Assembly (NCBI GenBank): GCA_964478335.1
Contig: CAYZIC010000027.1
Location: forward strand, 1 to 27,259
Source: CAYZIC01 sp964478335
GTDB taxonomy: Bacteria; Verrucomicrobiota; Kiritimatiellia; RFP12; DVOR01
Direction: 5' to 3'
DNA: 27,259 nucleotides
Each line of letters starts with the position of its first letter. The first letter of the stretch is position 1. The position numbers were made by a program, and so were the translations under genes. Below are positions 7,790 to 14,714 of the stretch, piece by piece. A model generated the notes under the pieces. That model did not search any database. It was not told the origin of the DNA and saw nothing but the letters and a program-made list of their open reading frames with translations.

Positions 7790-7829
7790 AAAAGTGACAA
7801 GGTGTACTCGGATGCACTTTGTCACTTTT
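7790..7829. terminator. Strong symmetrical hairpin, possible bidirectional terminator
   Basis: Arms 7790-7804 and 7815-7829 pair over 15 bases with one G-T wobble around a 10-base loop. One arm begins with AAAA and the other ends with TTTT, so either transcript would end its stem in four U. It lies between the decayed macroglobulin gene and the dap unit. It would terminate the former on the minus strand. Confidence 0.65.
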
Positions 7830-7857
7830 GATGGATCAAGAAATCCCTCCATTCCCA

Positions 7858-8755
7858 CTAAAGGCAATCGTGATATCCGTGGTTAGCGCCAACTATTGTG
7901 CCGTTTTTCAGGGGCTGTTTGTCAGGAGGGGATGGGTAAGTGCACAGTGAATGAATTTCACCATGATAGACCGTCTTATTGAGCGTGGTGTGCCGGTTGT
8001 AGTAGCCATGATAGGAATAAAAGGGATTGCATGCTTTTCATTGATTAGGGGCGACATCATCGAGAGCGGCATCGTAGATGACGGCGATGACTGATGCGGT
8101 GGGCTCGCTGATGGCAAAGGTCCAGGTCTCTAGTTGGTCTGATTCGATGGTTTCGTTAAGGGGTCTGCCTTGATGGTGAGCTTGTCCTCTTGTTGCCAAG
8201 GTCGGTCGACCGTTAGATCATCGTAGTAACGGCGGCCTTGACGGATGAGTAGGGCGTGCACGGAGAATCCTCCTCTGAGCGAGTCGTCATAGGGGATCTC
8301 AAAGTAGCCAGGTCGCTGGAATCCACTACGAATGAGACCCTTTTTTGTGTGGATCTCAACGAAATCGTTAGCGAATATGACACTCGAAATGGCGTTGACT
8401 CATTGATACTGCGCTGCGTGCATAAAAATTGAAATAGTCCACGCATCGCTCTTCATACCGCTTGTAAATGTCCTGTGCTAAATACGGACTCCATTGATCA
8501 TAGAGCTCAGACTCATCAGTGCTCTTACCTTTAAATGAAAACGTGTTAGCTAGCAGGGACATCACATAGAGATCTGTAAAGGGCTTCGCCTCTGCTGGCG
8601 ATTGCTTAATCTGCGGTGTCATCCGACCAAAGTCGCCGGCGCTCCATAGTCCGCTCGGCGAAGCTTTTCCTGCTGGTTCACTCAGGCATAGGATCAAATG
8701 CCGCCACGGCGACCTGCACCACACATAATACAACACTCAATAAAGAAGTTCTCAT
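7858..8755 (-). pseudogene. Decayed alpha-2-macroglobulin-like protein gene
   Basis: No single frame is open, but joining frames gives a recognisable protein. From the ATG at 8755 there is a good ribosome binding site (GGAGG) and a signal peptide (MRTSLLSVVLCVVQVAVA). The first frame ends in TGA at 8678. A second frame continues to about 8370, with YDQWSPYLAQDIYKRYEE. A third runs to 8130, with GGFSVHALLIRQGRRYYDD then VDRPWQQEDKLTI. A fourth has ETWTFAISEPTASVIAV then IYDAALDDVAPNQ and hits TGA at 8040-8038 where the family has Trp. It reopens as NPFYSYHGYYNR and ends at 7858. The order 'VHALLI...VDRPW...LTI...ETWTF...YDAALD...P' matches the segment of bacterial alpha-2-macroglobulins that reads VPWTNK...MYDASLD...PHSW. 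At about 300 codons against a typical 1500-1900, large internal parts are also lost. Family recognised from memory of conserved motifs. Confidence 0.72.
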
Positions 8756-8809
8756 AGGCACCTCCACTCGACAAGGGAGAGAACCGCACCCCCCTTAATC
8801 GTTACCAGT

Positions 8810-8838
8810 AGGATACAGGTAATCGCTCCCAATGTCAA
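8810..8838 (-). promoter_or_regulatory. Promoter of the decayed macroglobulin gene
   Basis: On the minus strand a perfect TTGACA -35 box (8838-8833) is separated by 17 bases from TATCCT (8815-8810). It is about 55 bases upstream of the ATG at 8755. The upstream signals therefore look intact although the coding sequence is broken. Confidence 0.7.
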
Positions 8839-9107
8839 GGGGAAAGGCCATTTAAGGTGTCACAAAAAACAACCACCTTGTGGGGGAATTGTTGCTTTGA
8901 CGCTTTTCTCTACGACGGCGAGCGACGTGCGCTGTTTCGGTCGACAAGTCGACTCGATTAAGGTATCTTCGAATCTCTCATACCTGATGGTTGAGCGATT
9001 GCCTTGCAATCCAAAAGCAAGGGGGCAGGTGGGGATGACTCTACGACCTAAAAAGATTGTCAACCTTTGCGGGGTGACCGATTGTCTAGGGATGGTGGCA
9101 ATCAAAC
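8839..9107. other. Intergenic stretch, no supported gene
   Basis: It lies between the macroglobulin promoter and the aspS terminator. A minus-strand frame of 81 codons (8860-9105) is open, but it has no ribosome binding site or recognisable motif and ends inside the promoter-proximal region. I do not call it a gene. Confidence 0.5.
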
Positions 9108-9134
9108 AAAAAAGCCCTGCTGTGAAGCAGGGCT
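9108..9134 (-). terminator. Rho-independent terminator of aspS
   Basis: AGCCCTGCT (9113-9121) pairs perfectly with AGCAGGGCT (9126-9134) around a 4-base loop. On the minus strand it is followed by six T. It lies 25 bases past the aspS stop codon. Confidence 0.9.
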
Positions 9135-9158
9135 CTTTGAATGGTGCTGCGCAAGCGA

Positions 9159-10964
9159 TTAGGCTTGGGGCGCTGCGGGTTTGCCACCGTGGGGGCGAAC
9201 GGAGATGTGTAGCTCGCGAAGTTGCTTTTCGCTGACTTCGGCGGGGGCGTGCATCATCAAGTCTTCGGCCTTTTGATTCATCGGGAAGGCAATGACTTCG
9301 CGGATGTTTTCTTCGCCAGCAAGGAGCATGACCATGCGGTCAACGCCCGGAGCGACACCGGCGTGAGGCGGTGCGCCAAACTTAAAGGCGTTGAGCAAGC
9401 TGCTGAATTTCTCTTCCACGACTTCGGGGCCGTAGCCAGCAATCTCAAAGGCCTTATACATGATCTCGGGGCGGTGATTACGCACTGCACCAGAGGAGAG
9501 CTCGATACCGTTACAAACGACGTCGTATTGGTAAGCGAGGATGTCCAAGGGATCCTTGTTGAGGAGGGCATCCATACCACCTTGGGGCATGGAGAAGGGG
9601 TTGTGGGAGAAGACCGTTGCGCCGGTTTCTGGGTCGGCCTCAAACATCGGGAAGTCGACGATCCAGCAGAAACGGTAGCAGTCCTTATTGATCAAGCCGA
9701 GGTCGTTACCGAGCTTGGTGCGGAGCTGTCCAGCAATTTGAGCGGCCTTGGTGGGCTTGTCGCAGACGAAGAACATGACATCGCCGTCCTTGATATTGCC
9801 AGCTTGTGCCAAAGCAGCGAGCTCATCATCGCTGAGGAACTTCTTAATTGGGCCCTTGATTTTCTGCTCAGAGGATTCATCCCAGACGAGGTAAGCGAGG
9901 CCCTTGGAGCCAGCTTCCATCGCAAAGGAGACGAGCTTGTCGAAGAAGCTGCGAGGTTGACCCTTGATCTGAGGCACTGGGAGAGCGCGCACCACGCAGC
10001 CGCTCTTGATAGCCGAGGCGAATGCACCAAAGCCAGAGTTTGCAAAGATGTCGGAGACGTCGGTGATTTCGAGAGGGTTGCGTAGGTCGGGCTTGTCTGA
10101 GCCGTACTTGAGCATCGAGGTGCGGTAGGGGATGCGGACCCAAGGAGCTTCGGAGACATCGCTAGTCTTGGAGAATTTCTTGAATGCCTTACCGACGACA
10201 TCCTCGACGACGCTAAAGACGTCCTCTTGGGTGGCGTAGGACATTTCAATATCAAGCTGGTAAAATTCACCCGGAGAGCGGTCTGCACGGGCATCTTCGT
10301 CACGGAAGCAAGGTGCAATCTGGAAGTAACGGTCAAAGCCAGCCACCATCAAGAGCTGCTTAAAGAGCTGAGGAGCTTGAGGCAGTGCGTAAAACTTACC
10401 GTGGTGCACGCGGCTAGGCACGAGGTAGTCACGGGCACCTTCGGGGGAGGAGCAGGTGAGGATCGGGGTTTGGTACTCGTTGAATCCATTCTCCTCCATC
10501 GTGCGGCGCAAGAAGGAGATCAACTGGCTACGCAAGACAATGTTATTGTGGACGCGTTCGCGGCGGAGGTCGAGATAGCGGTAGGTCAAGCGGAGATCCT
10601 CAGCGGCATCGGTTTCGTCAGGGATGTAGATCGGGGTTTGCTCAGCAAAAGATTCGACCTCGCAGCTATTGGCGACGACTTCGATTTCTCCCGTAGGCAA
10701 GTCTGGATTGATGGTGGAGGCTTCGCGGAGGGTGACCTCACCAGTGATGGTGATGACGCTCTCAAGCTTGATCTTGGAGAGGGTGTCAAAGAAATCGCGG
10801 CTAGGATGCACAACGATTTGGGTCACGCCATAATGGTCACGGAGGTCAATAAAGAGAATGCCACCATGGTCTCGCTTACGAAAGACCCAGCCAGAGAGGC
10901 GGACGGTTTCATTGGCTTGTGTCGCGCGGAGCTCACAACATTTATGAGTGCGGTAAGGATGCAT
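9159..10964 (-). CDS. aspS: Aspartyl-tRNA synthetase (bacterial type)
   Basis: A class II synthetase that charges tRNA with aspartate. In order: the anticodon-binding OB domain (about 1-110), motif 1 near 145-170, motif 2 FRDEDARADR (220-229) in the catalytic core, the bacterial GAD insertion (about 290-420), and motif 3 FGAPPHAGVAPGVDRMVM (529-546). The length of 601 residues is normal for bacteria. The OB domain reads GWVFRKRDHGG with His33, the position that is His in the non-discriminating Pseudomonas enzyme and Leu in E. coli. It may therefore also charge tRNA-Asn if GatCAB is present. That is inference from one residue. It is monocistronic, with its own promoter and terminator; the ribosome binding site is weak. 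Confidence 0.97.
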   Translation of the reverse strand: MHPYRTHKCCELRATQANETVRLSGWVFRKRDHGGILFIDLRDHYGVTQIVVHPSRDFFDTLSKIKLESVITITGEVTLREASTINPDLPTGEIEVVANSCEVESFAEQTPIYIPDETDAAEDLRLTYRYLDLRRERVHNNIVLRSQLISFLRRTMEENGFNEYQTPILTCSSPEGARDYLVPSRVHHGKFYALPQAPQLFKQLLMVAGFDRYFQIAPCFRDEDARADRSPGEFYQLDIEMSYATQEDVFSVVEDVVGKAFKKFSKTSDVSEAPWVRIPYRTSMLKYGSDKPDLRNPLEITDVSDIFANSGFGAFASAIKSGCVVRALPVPQIKGQPRSFFDKLVSFAMEAGSKGLAYLVWDESSEQKIKGPIKKFLSDDELAALAQAGNIKDGDVMFFVCDKPTKAAQIAGQLRTKLGNDLGLINKDCYRFCWIVDFPMFEADPETGATVFSHNPFSMPQGGMDALLNKDPLDILAYQYDVVCNGIELSSGAVRNHRPEIMYKAFEIAGYGPEVVEEKFSSLLNAFKFGAPPHAGVAPGVDRMVMLLAGEENIREVIAFPMNQKAEDLMMHAPAEVSEKQLRELHISVRPHGGKPAAPQA

Positions 10965-11055
10965 AATTTACTCGCTTTCTGCTTCTTATTCTTGTATGGC
11001 GTAATCGCCTGTAAAGGGTAATGAGAGTCTATCTCTTTGAAATAAATTGCTATAC

Positions 11056-11084
11056 ACTATATCATACTCAGAGGCTTGTGTGAA
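11056..11084 (-). promoter_or_regulatory. Probable sigma70 promoter of aspS
   Basis: On the minus strand TTCACA (11084-11079) is separated by 17 bases from TATAGT (11061-11056), giving 5/6 matches in each box. This predicts a leader of about 85 bases. I see no T-box antiterminator, which would need far more space. Confidence 0.7.
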
Positions 11085-11086
11085 GT

Positions 11087-11112
11087 AAAAAAGCCATCAA
11101 GAGCGGGCTTTT
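11087..11112 (-). terminator. Possible terminator upstream of the aspS promoter
   Basis: AAAAGCC (11089-11095) pairs with GGCTTTT (11106-11112) around a 10-base loop. On the minus strand the distal arm runs into six T. It would stop transcripts coming from the metallo-hydrolase gene before aspS. The stem is short, so this is tentative. Confidence 0.45.
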
Positions 11113-11150
11113 CTTGCCATTTGGGCGTGATTTGACCTAAAACAGCGGGG

Positions 11151-11181
11151 AGGACTGCCAGATTGTCTCCCGCAGAGAGGC
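11151..11181 (+). repeat. Dispersed 31-base repeat, copy 2
   Basis: It matches the copy at 11243-11273 in the same orientation and the copy at 96-126 in the opposite orientation. The sequence after the core differs (CTGATGACTG), so the 31-base core is the shared unit. Confidence 0.8.
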
Positions 11182-11242
11182 TGATGACTGCGTCGTCTAG
11201 TAAACAGAGCCCAGTAACAGTGAGCAGAGCGGCTGCGCCGCA

Positions 11243-11273
11243 GGACTGCCAGATTGTCTCCTGCAGAGAGGCC
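11243..11273 (+). repeat. Dispersed 31-base repeat, copy 3
   Basis: It has one C/T change from copy 2 (TCTCCTGCAG for TCTCCCGCAG). It is followed by GAGAGCGCAGAGA, an extension shared with copy 1. A second partial ACTGCCAGA follows at about 11289. Confidence 0.8.
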
Positions 11274-11304
11274 GAGAGCGCAGAGAGCACTGCCAGAGAT
11301 TTTA

Positions 11305-11333
11305 ACGCAGAGGACGCAGAGGGACGCAGAGGC
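11305..11333 (+). repeat. Short tandem ACGCAGAGG repeat
   Basis: Three near-identical 9-10 base units, ACGCAGAGG, ACGCAGAGGG and ACGCAGAGGC, stand in tandem. Sequences of this CGCAGAG type are common intergenic filler in several bacterial groups. No coding role is seen. Confidence 0.75.
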
Positions 11334-11582
11334 GGACTACGGATGGCGAGGATGAGGCACTGAGCAACTCATCGAGTAAGCTCGTTCGTTGCTCATACCT
11401 GCATCCTCTTGCCTCCCTACGGTCGGCATCGCTGCGCGACATCATCCGCAGTCCTTGGGCTCGTAAGCTCGCCCGCAACAGGCATCAAGCATTGAGCTCG
11501 CAAGGGGTTGGTAGGGGAGGTGGATCTGCTCCGAGTGGGGGATGGCTGACGTATGGGGTAGATGCGGGAGGGGCGCGAGTCG
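11334..11582. other. Gene-free stretch beside the repeats
   Basis: No reading frame here is convincing. The sequence contains short inverted pieces such as GAGCAAC...GTTGCTC (about 11361-11392) and alternates between CTCGTAAGCTCG and TCGCTGCGCG motifs. It appears to be repeat-derived intergenic sequence. Confidence 0.5.
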
Positions 11583-11606
11583 CCCAATTCCCAAACCCCA
11601 ACTCCC
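11583..11606 (-). other. G-quadruplex-type motif after the last gene of the atp-distal unit
   Basis: The minus strand has four G-tracts (GGG, GGGG, GGG, GGG) separated by loops of 4, 3 and 4 bases, which meets the usual G3+ N1-7 rule. It begins 13 bases after the metallo-hydrolase stop codon. It would lie in the 3' end of the mRNA, where no ordinary terminator is seen. Confidence 0.6.
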
Positions 11607-11619
11607 AGACTCCTGAGCC

Positions 11620-12399
11620 TTACAGGGTGATGCTCAGGCCGTCGTAGGCGGCGTGGACTCCTTGGGGGAGGGTGGTGTCAAATTCTGCTTGGGTGACGTC
11701 GTGACTGAGGTGGGTGAGGTAGGAGTCTTTGGCTTGAATACGCTCAAAGTAGTCGAGGGCTTCGTCGATGGTTAGGTGGGTGCGGTGGGGTGCGTGGCGG
11801 AGGCCGTCGAGAATCATGATGTCGAGGTCGTGGAGGAGCTCGAGGGTGCTCTCTGGAATGTAGTGGCAGTCGCAAATATAGGCGATGGCGTGGCCCTCGC
11901 AGTCGATGCGGTAGCCTTGCATGGGATCGTCTCCATGCACGACTGGGAGCGGGGTGACGAGCATGCCAGACCAGGGCTCAAATGGCGTGGACTGCTCGAC
12001 AAAGTCAATCAGGGGACGGTAGAAGCCTTTGGTTGGGGTTTGGGTGATGTAGTCAAAGATGCGCTTCATGCCACGAATGGTTTCGGGGTGAGCGTAGGTC
12101 GGAATGATGGCGTTGCCCTGCAGGGTGTTGTAACGACGCACGTCGTCAAATCCAAAGATGTGGTCGGCGTGCAAATGGGTAATGGCTACGGCATCAATGC
12201 GCGGGACACCAAAGCGTAGGGCTTGCGTTCGGAAATCGGGCGGGGTGTCGATCAGCAGGGCGCGTTTACCATAGGTGACATAGAGTGACGAGCGACACCG
12301 ATTGTCACGGGGGTCTTTGCTGGAGCAGACGGGGCAGTTGCAGCCGATCAGAGGCACGCCAATGGAGGTGCCAGTGCCGAGGAATTGTAGCTCAAACAT
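11620..12399 (-). CDS. PhnP-like MBL-fold metallo-hydrolase
   Basis: A 259-residue metallo-beta-lactamase-fold phosphodiesterase. The metal motif HLHADH is at 75-80, with further ligands likely at His155, Asp177 (YICDC) and His230 (YLTHLSHD). The N-terminal GCNCPVC (19-25) is the cysteine cluster that binds a structural zinc in PhnP, the phosphoribosyl cyclic phosphodiesterase. The start is the ATG at 12399, preceded by AGGAG with 8-base spacing; upstream extension of the frame is not needed. It overlaps the thioesterase stop by 8 bases. There is no phosphonate gene nearby, so the substrate is unknown. Related proteins beside lipoate or lipid genes are common, and a cyclic nucleotide or nucleic-acid-derived substrate is equally possible. 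Confidence 0.9.
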   Translation of the reverse strand: MFELQFLGTGTSIGVPLIGCNCPVCSSKDPRDNRCRSSLYVTYGKRALLIDTPPDFRTQALRFGVPRIDAVAITHLHADHIFGFDDVRRYNTLQGNAIIPTYAHPETIRGMKRIFDYITQTPTKGFYRPLIDFVEQSTPFEPWSGMLVTPLPVVHGDDPMQGYRIDCEGHAIAYICDCHYIPESTLELLHDLDIMILDGLRHAPHRTHLTIDEALDYFERIQAKDSYLTHLSHDVTQAEFDTTLPQGVHAAYDGLSITL

Positions 12400-13186
12400 G
12401 GGATGGACTCCTATAGCAGGAATAGGCCGTGGCAAGTGACACATGGTCTGTGGCGTGGGTGATGTTGTGATAGAGGTGGAGGGTGTCGCCCTCGGTGGCC
12501 TGGGTGGTGGTGCTGGTAATTGCGTCTCCCAAAACGGCCGACTTGATATAGCGAATGGCGTACCAGCTCGGTGTCGCGGTGAAGTAGTGGTCGAGCGGAA
12601 TGGTCTCAAAGGCCCATTGGCTGTAGTGGCAGTTGTTGACGTGTTGATTTTCGTCGATCTCACTGCGGCGCACTTGGCTTGTCATCTCGAGACAAGGCTC
12701 CAGGGTGAGGGTGGGTTTTGGCCACTGTGTGGAGGTGATCGTGAGGCGATAGCCGGTTTCGCTGGCGAGGGCCTTGACGGGGTCTGTTAATCGCATGAGC
12801 TTGTGGCTGGCGATGTCAATCATAACCCATTCGCTAGTGGCCTCGAGGAGCACTTCACCAGTGGGAGTGGTGAGGACAAAGTCTCTCACGGCAATGAGTT
12901 TACCTCGTGCACCGCTGGGCCAGGTGGTTAATTGGACGGGCTCTTGGTAGCGGGGGAGGCGATTGATGCGGATGCGTAATTCGGTGAGGAACCACGTGGC
13001 ACCTTGCGCTTGGAGCGATTGAATGCCAACGCCGAGCTGTTGAGCATGGACCCCCGCGATCTCTTGCAGACGATCACAGACCGCCGGCAGGGTGACTTGG
13101 CGGTCTGGTCGACAGTCATTGATATGAAAAATGCACGCCTGGGTCAGGTGGTGCAAGGGTGCTTGATTTGCGGGAAAGGGGTTCAT
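12392..13186 (-). CDS. Acyl-ACP thioesterase family protein
   Basis: A 264-residue protein with two hot-dog halves, like plant FatA/FatB and bacterial acyl-ACP thioesterases, which release free fatty acids from acyl carrier protein. The catalytic segment NQHVNN is at 180-185 in EIDENQHVNNCHYSQW, with Asn and His in the expected places. The first half carries TWFLTELRIRI, with the paired strand EWVMIDIASHKLMRL. The start is the ATG at 13186, which overlaps the previous stop as ATGA; a longer frame to 13315 would lie inside the transpeptidase gene. Being between a cell-wall enzyme and a hydrolase, it may feed envelope lipid turnover, though that is context only. Confidence 0.9.
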   Translation of the reverse strand: MNPFPANQAPLHHLTQACIFHINDCRPDRQVTLPAVCDRLQEIAGVHAQQLGVGIQSLQAQGATWFLTELRIRINRLPRYQEPVQLTTWPSGARGKLIAVRDFVLTTPTGEVLLEATSEWVMIDIASHKLMRLTDPVKALASETGYRLTITSTQWPKPTLTLEPCLEMTSQVRRSEIDENQHVNNCHYSQWAFETIPLDHYFTATPSWYAIRYIKSAVLGDAITSTTTQATEGDTLHLYHNITHATDHVSLATAYSCYRSPSHV

Positions 13187-14169
13187 GGCTGTACCTTTAG
13201 AGTGGGGGTGGGGCTGGCTAGTTTGGGAGGCGTAGACGCCACAATCTGGACAGGCGTGTTGATGGAGAGGAGCTTGGCGAGGGTTTGGATGTCCCAGTTT
13301 GTCAGACGAAAGCATCCGCGAGATTCAGCTCGGCCGATGGTGTAGGGTGATGGGCTCCCATGGAGGCCGTAGCTGGGTAGGGAGAGACCAATCCAATAGA
13401 CCCCGACGGGATTACGTGGCCCAGGATAGATGATGTAGAGACTGTCGCCCTCGGGGTAGATGTAGTTAGCAGGATTGTAGGTGTAGTTGGGATTAGGAAT
13501 GAGCGTGCGCACGGTCAGGGCTGTCTCTTGGGGGAGGTGCTGTTTGTTGCGCGCGATGGAGCAGGGAAAGTGAGCAATGATACGATCATCTTGATCATAG
13601 CAGCGCAAGTAAAAGCGCTTGATATCGATGACGACCTTGGCCGCTTTGGCCTTGATAGATGCTTTGGCATTGGGGACGATCACAGATTGGCCGAGCGCCA
13701 GCGTCGGCCAGTTAGCTTTGTCATAGCCCCATTTATTGAGGCGAGCGAGGGCGCGTGGAGAGGTGTGGTAGTGCTCGGCAATTGCCTCAATCAGCGTGGC
13801 GTAGCCTAGATAACGCAATTCACTACGCTCAGCCCAAGACTTGGGCATGGGCCCGGTGACGCGCTTGATGTCGGCCTCGGAGATGGTGTGGGTGAGGGTG
13901 TCAGGGACCTCGGTGAGCCGCATTTTAGTGAGTGATTGGGCGTGCGCTTGCCAAGCCTCGAGGGCGGCCTCGCTCTGTTTGCCCCAAATGCCATCGATGG
14001 TACCACAAGAGAATCCCTCGCGAGCGAGCTTGGCCTGTAGAGCGAGGGCGTGTTTGCGAGGATTTTGGGCGTAGGCCTGCCAGTCAATGGGCTGCTGCTC
14101 TGTCGCCTCAAGTGCAAAGAGAGGGGAGAGGGAGAAGGTAGCGAAGAGGATGAGTGCGAGTCGACGCAT
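13183..14169 (-). CDS. L,D-transpeptidase (YkuD) with peptidoglycan-binding and LysM-like domains
   Basis: A secreted cell-wall enzyme of 328 residues. It has a signal peptide (MRRLALILFATFSLSPLFA), a peptidoglycan-binding type 1 domain at about 40-80 (GFSCGTIDGIWGKQSE), a LysM-like domain at about 120-167 ending LALGQSVIVPN, and a YkuD catalytic domain at about 178-310. The catalytic residues are His270 in GLHGSPSPYTIG and Cys286 in AESRGCFRL. YkuD enzymes form 3-3 cross-links or attach proteins to peptidoglycan. A Pro-rich tail ends the protein. AAAGG lies before the ATG. It follows the 169-residue protein by 9 bases and overlaps the thioesterase gene. Confidence 0.93.
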   Translation of the reverse strand: MRRLALILFATFSLSPLFALEATEQQPIDWQAYAQNPRKHALALQAKLAREGFSCGTIDGIWGKQSEAALEAWQAHAQSLTKMRLTEVPDTLTHTISEADIKRVTGPMPKSWAERSELRYLGYATLIEAIAEHYHTSPRALARLNKWGYDKANWPTLALGQSVIVPNAKASIKAKAAKVVIDIKRFYLRCYDQDDRIIAHFPCSIARNKQHLPQETALTVRTLIPNPNYTYNPANYIYPEGDSLYIIYPGPRNPVGVYWIGLSLPSYGLHGSPSPYTIGRAESRGCFRLTNWDIQTLAKLLSINTPVQIVASTPPKLASPTPTLKVQP

Positions 14170-14178
14170 GGGGGCCTT

Positions 14179-14688
14179 TTAATAGCCGCGCTGGCTGATC
14201 TCTTTTTGGAGGAGCTTTTCGAATGCCTCACTGTCGGCGCGGGTGGGACGGTAACCCAAGGTGGCGGGTTCAAACCCAAAGCGCCCAGTGCGATCAAAGT
14301 ACCAGTGAGCCTTTTCGCCATCAGTAAAGACGACCGAGCCACTGATCATGGCCGTTGCAGGGGTAACGAGGGTGTCGACTGTGACGGAAACGAGGGTGTC
14401 GCTCATGGCGGCTTGCTGATTCATCTCAGCGGCTGCTTGCATGGTCGGACCTTTGGGCTGGTTGGTCATCGTATGGTCTGCAGGCACATCCATTGCGGGT
14501 GCAGGCTTGGGTGCAGGTTTGGGTTTATCCTTAACCTGTGCGCCTAAGTCAAGTACGAGCAAGCGCAGATCCAAATAGGGCATACGCAGGTCAAAGGTTT
14601 CTTTGAGTAGTTTTTGCACGTCAGAGAGGCTGGCACCGTCGGCGAGCCAAGTGCAAATGGCATCTTGTTGTTTTTGAGTAATTGTCAT
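14179..14688 (-). CDS. Small protein of unknown function after atpC
   Basis: 169 residues. The N-terminal helical domain (about 1-53: LADGASLSDVQKLLKETF then MPYLDLRLLVLDLG) is followed by a Lys-Pro-Ala linker (54-68). A middle Met/Gln/Ala-rich part leads to a C-terminal beta-type domain (about 95-150: ISGSVVFTDGEKAHWYFDR). The N-terminal pattern 'LS.VQ..L...F...M.Y...R.LV.DL' recalls a family I associate with Verrucomicrobiota, but I cannot name it. The start is the ATG at 14688; a longer frame to 14805 would overlap atpC. It has no signal peptide, though a C-terminal envelope or ATP-synthase-linked role cannot be excluded. It lies 26 bases after atpC and 9 bases before the transpeptidase. 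Confidence 0.85.
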   Translation of the reverse strand: MTITQKQQDAICTWLADGASLSDVQKLLKETFDLRMPYLDLRLLVLDLGAQVKDKPKPAPKPAPAMDVPADHTMTNQPKGPTMQAAAEMNQQAAMSDTLVSVTVDTLVTPATAMISGSVVFTDGEKAHWYFDRTGRFGFEPATLGYRPTRADSEAFEKLLQKEISQRGY

Positions 14689-14714
14689 AATGTGGAATGT
14701 GGAGGCGTAGCCTC

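Noticed and set aside
7606..7800. Minus-strand frame of 64 codons upstream of the lipoprotein
   Set aside because: It overlaps the lipoprotein start in another frame, covers AT-rich promoter-type sequence and the proximal arm of a hairpin, and shows no protein-like composition.
8368..8736. Treating the 122-codon frame in the decayed gene as an independent gene
   Set aside because: Its N-terminus is out of frame with the true start and signal peptide, and the protein similarity continues into other frames, so it is a fragment of a pseudogene.
8860..9105. Minus-strand frame of 81 codons between aspS and the macroglobulin remnant
   Set aside because: There is no ribosome binding site, no recognisable motif, and its end falls next to the promoter of the decayed gene. 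It could be a remnant, but I cannot support that.
9222..10085. Long plus-strand frame of 287 codons opposite aspS
   Set aside because: It is a shadow of the aspS coding strand, has no conserved motif and no ribosome binding site. Similar long plus-strand frames occur opposite rpsA (1966-2697), aspS (10227-11021) and atpD (15660-16493).
11057..11290. Minus-strand frame of 77 codons across the repeat region
   Set aside because: It is made largely of the dispersed repeat itself and crosses the aspS promoter.
11305..11333. CRISPR-like array from tandem CGCAGAG units
   Set aside because: Units are 9-10 bases with no spacers and no cas genes, so this is a simple tandem repeat.
12400..12663. Extended start for the metallo-hydrolase (347 residues)
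   Set aside because: The extension lies inside the thioesterase gene in another frame, and the ATG at 12399 has AGGAG at the right distance and begins the family's conserved MFELQFLGTG.
13183..14169. Possible loss of the catalytic motif SHGC in the L,D-transpeptidase
   Set aside because: The motif reads SRGC, but Bacillus subtilis YkuD has SKGC and the essential His (270) and Cys (286) are present, so the enzyme is likely active.
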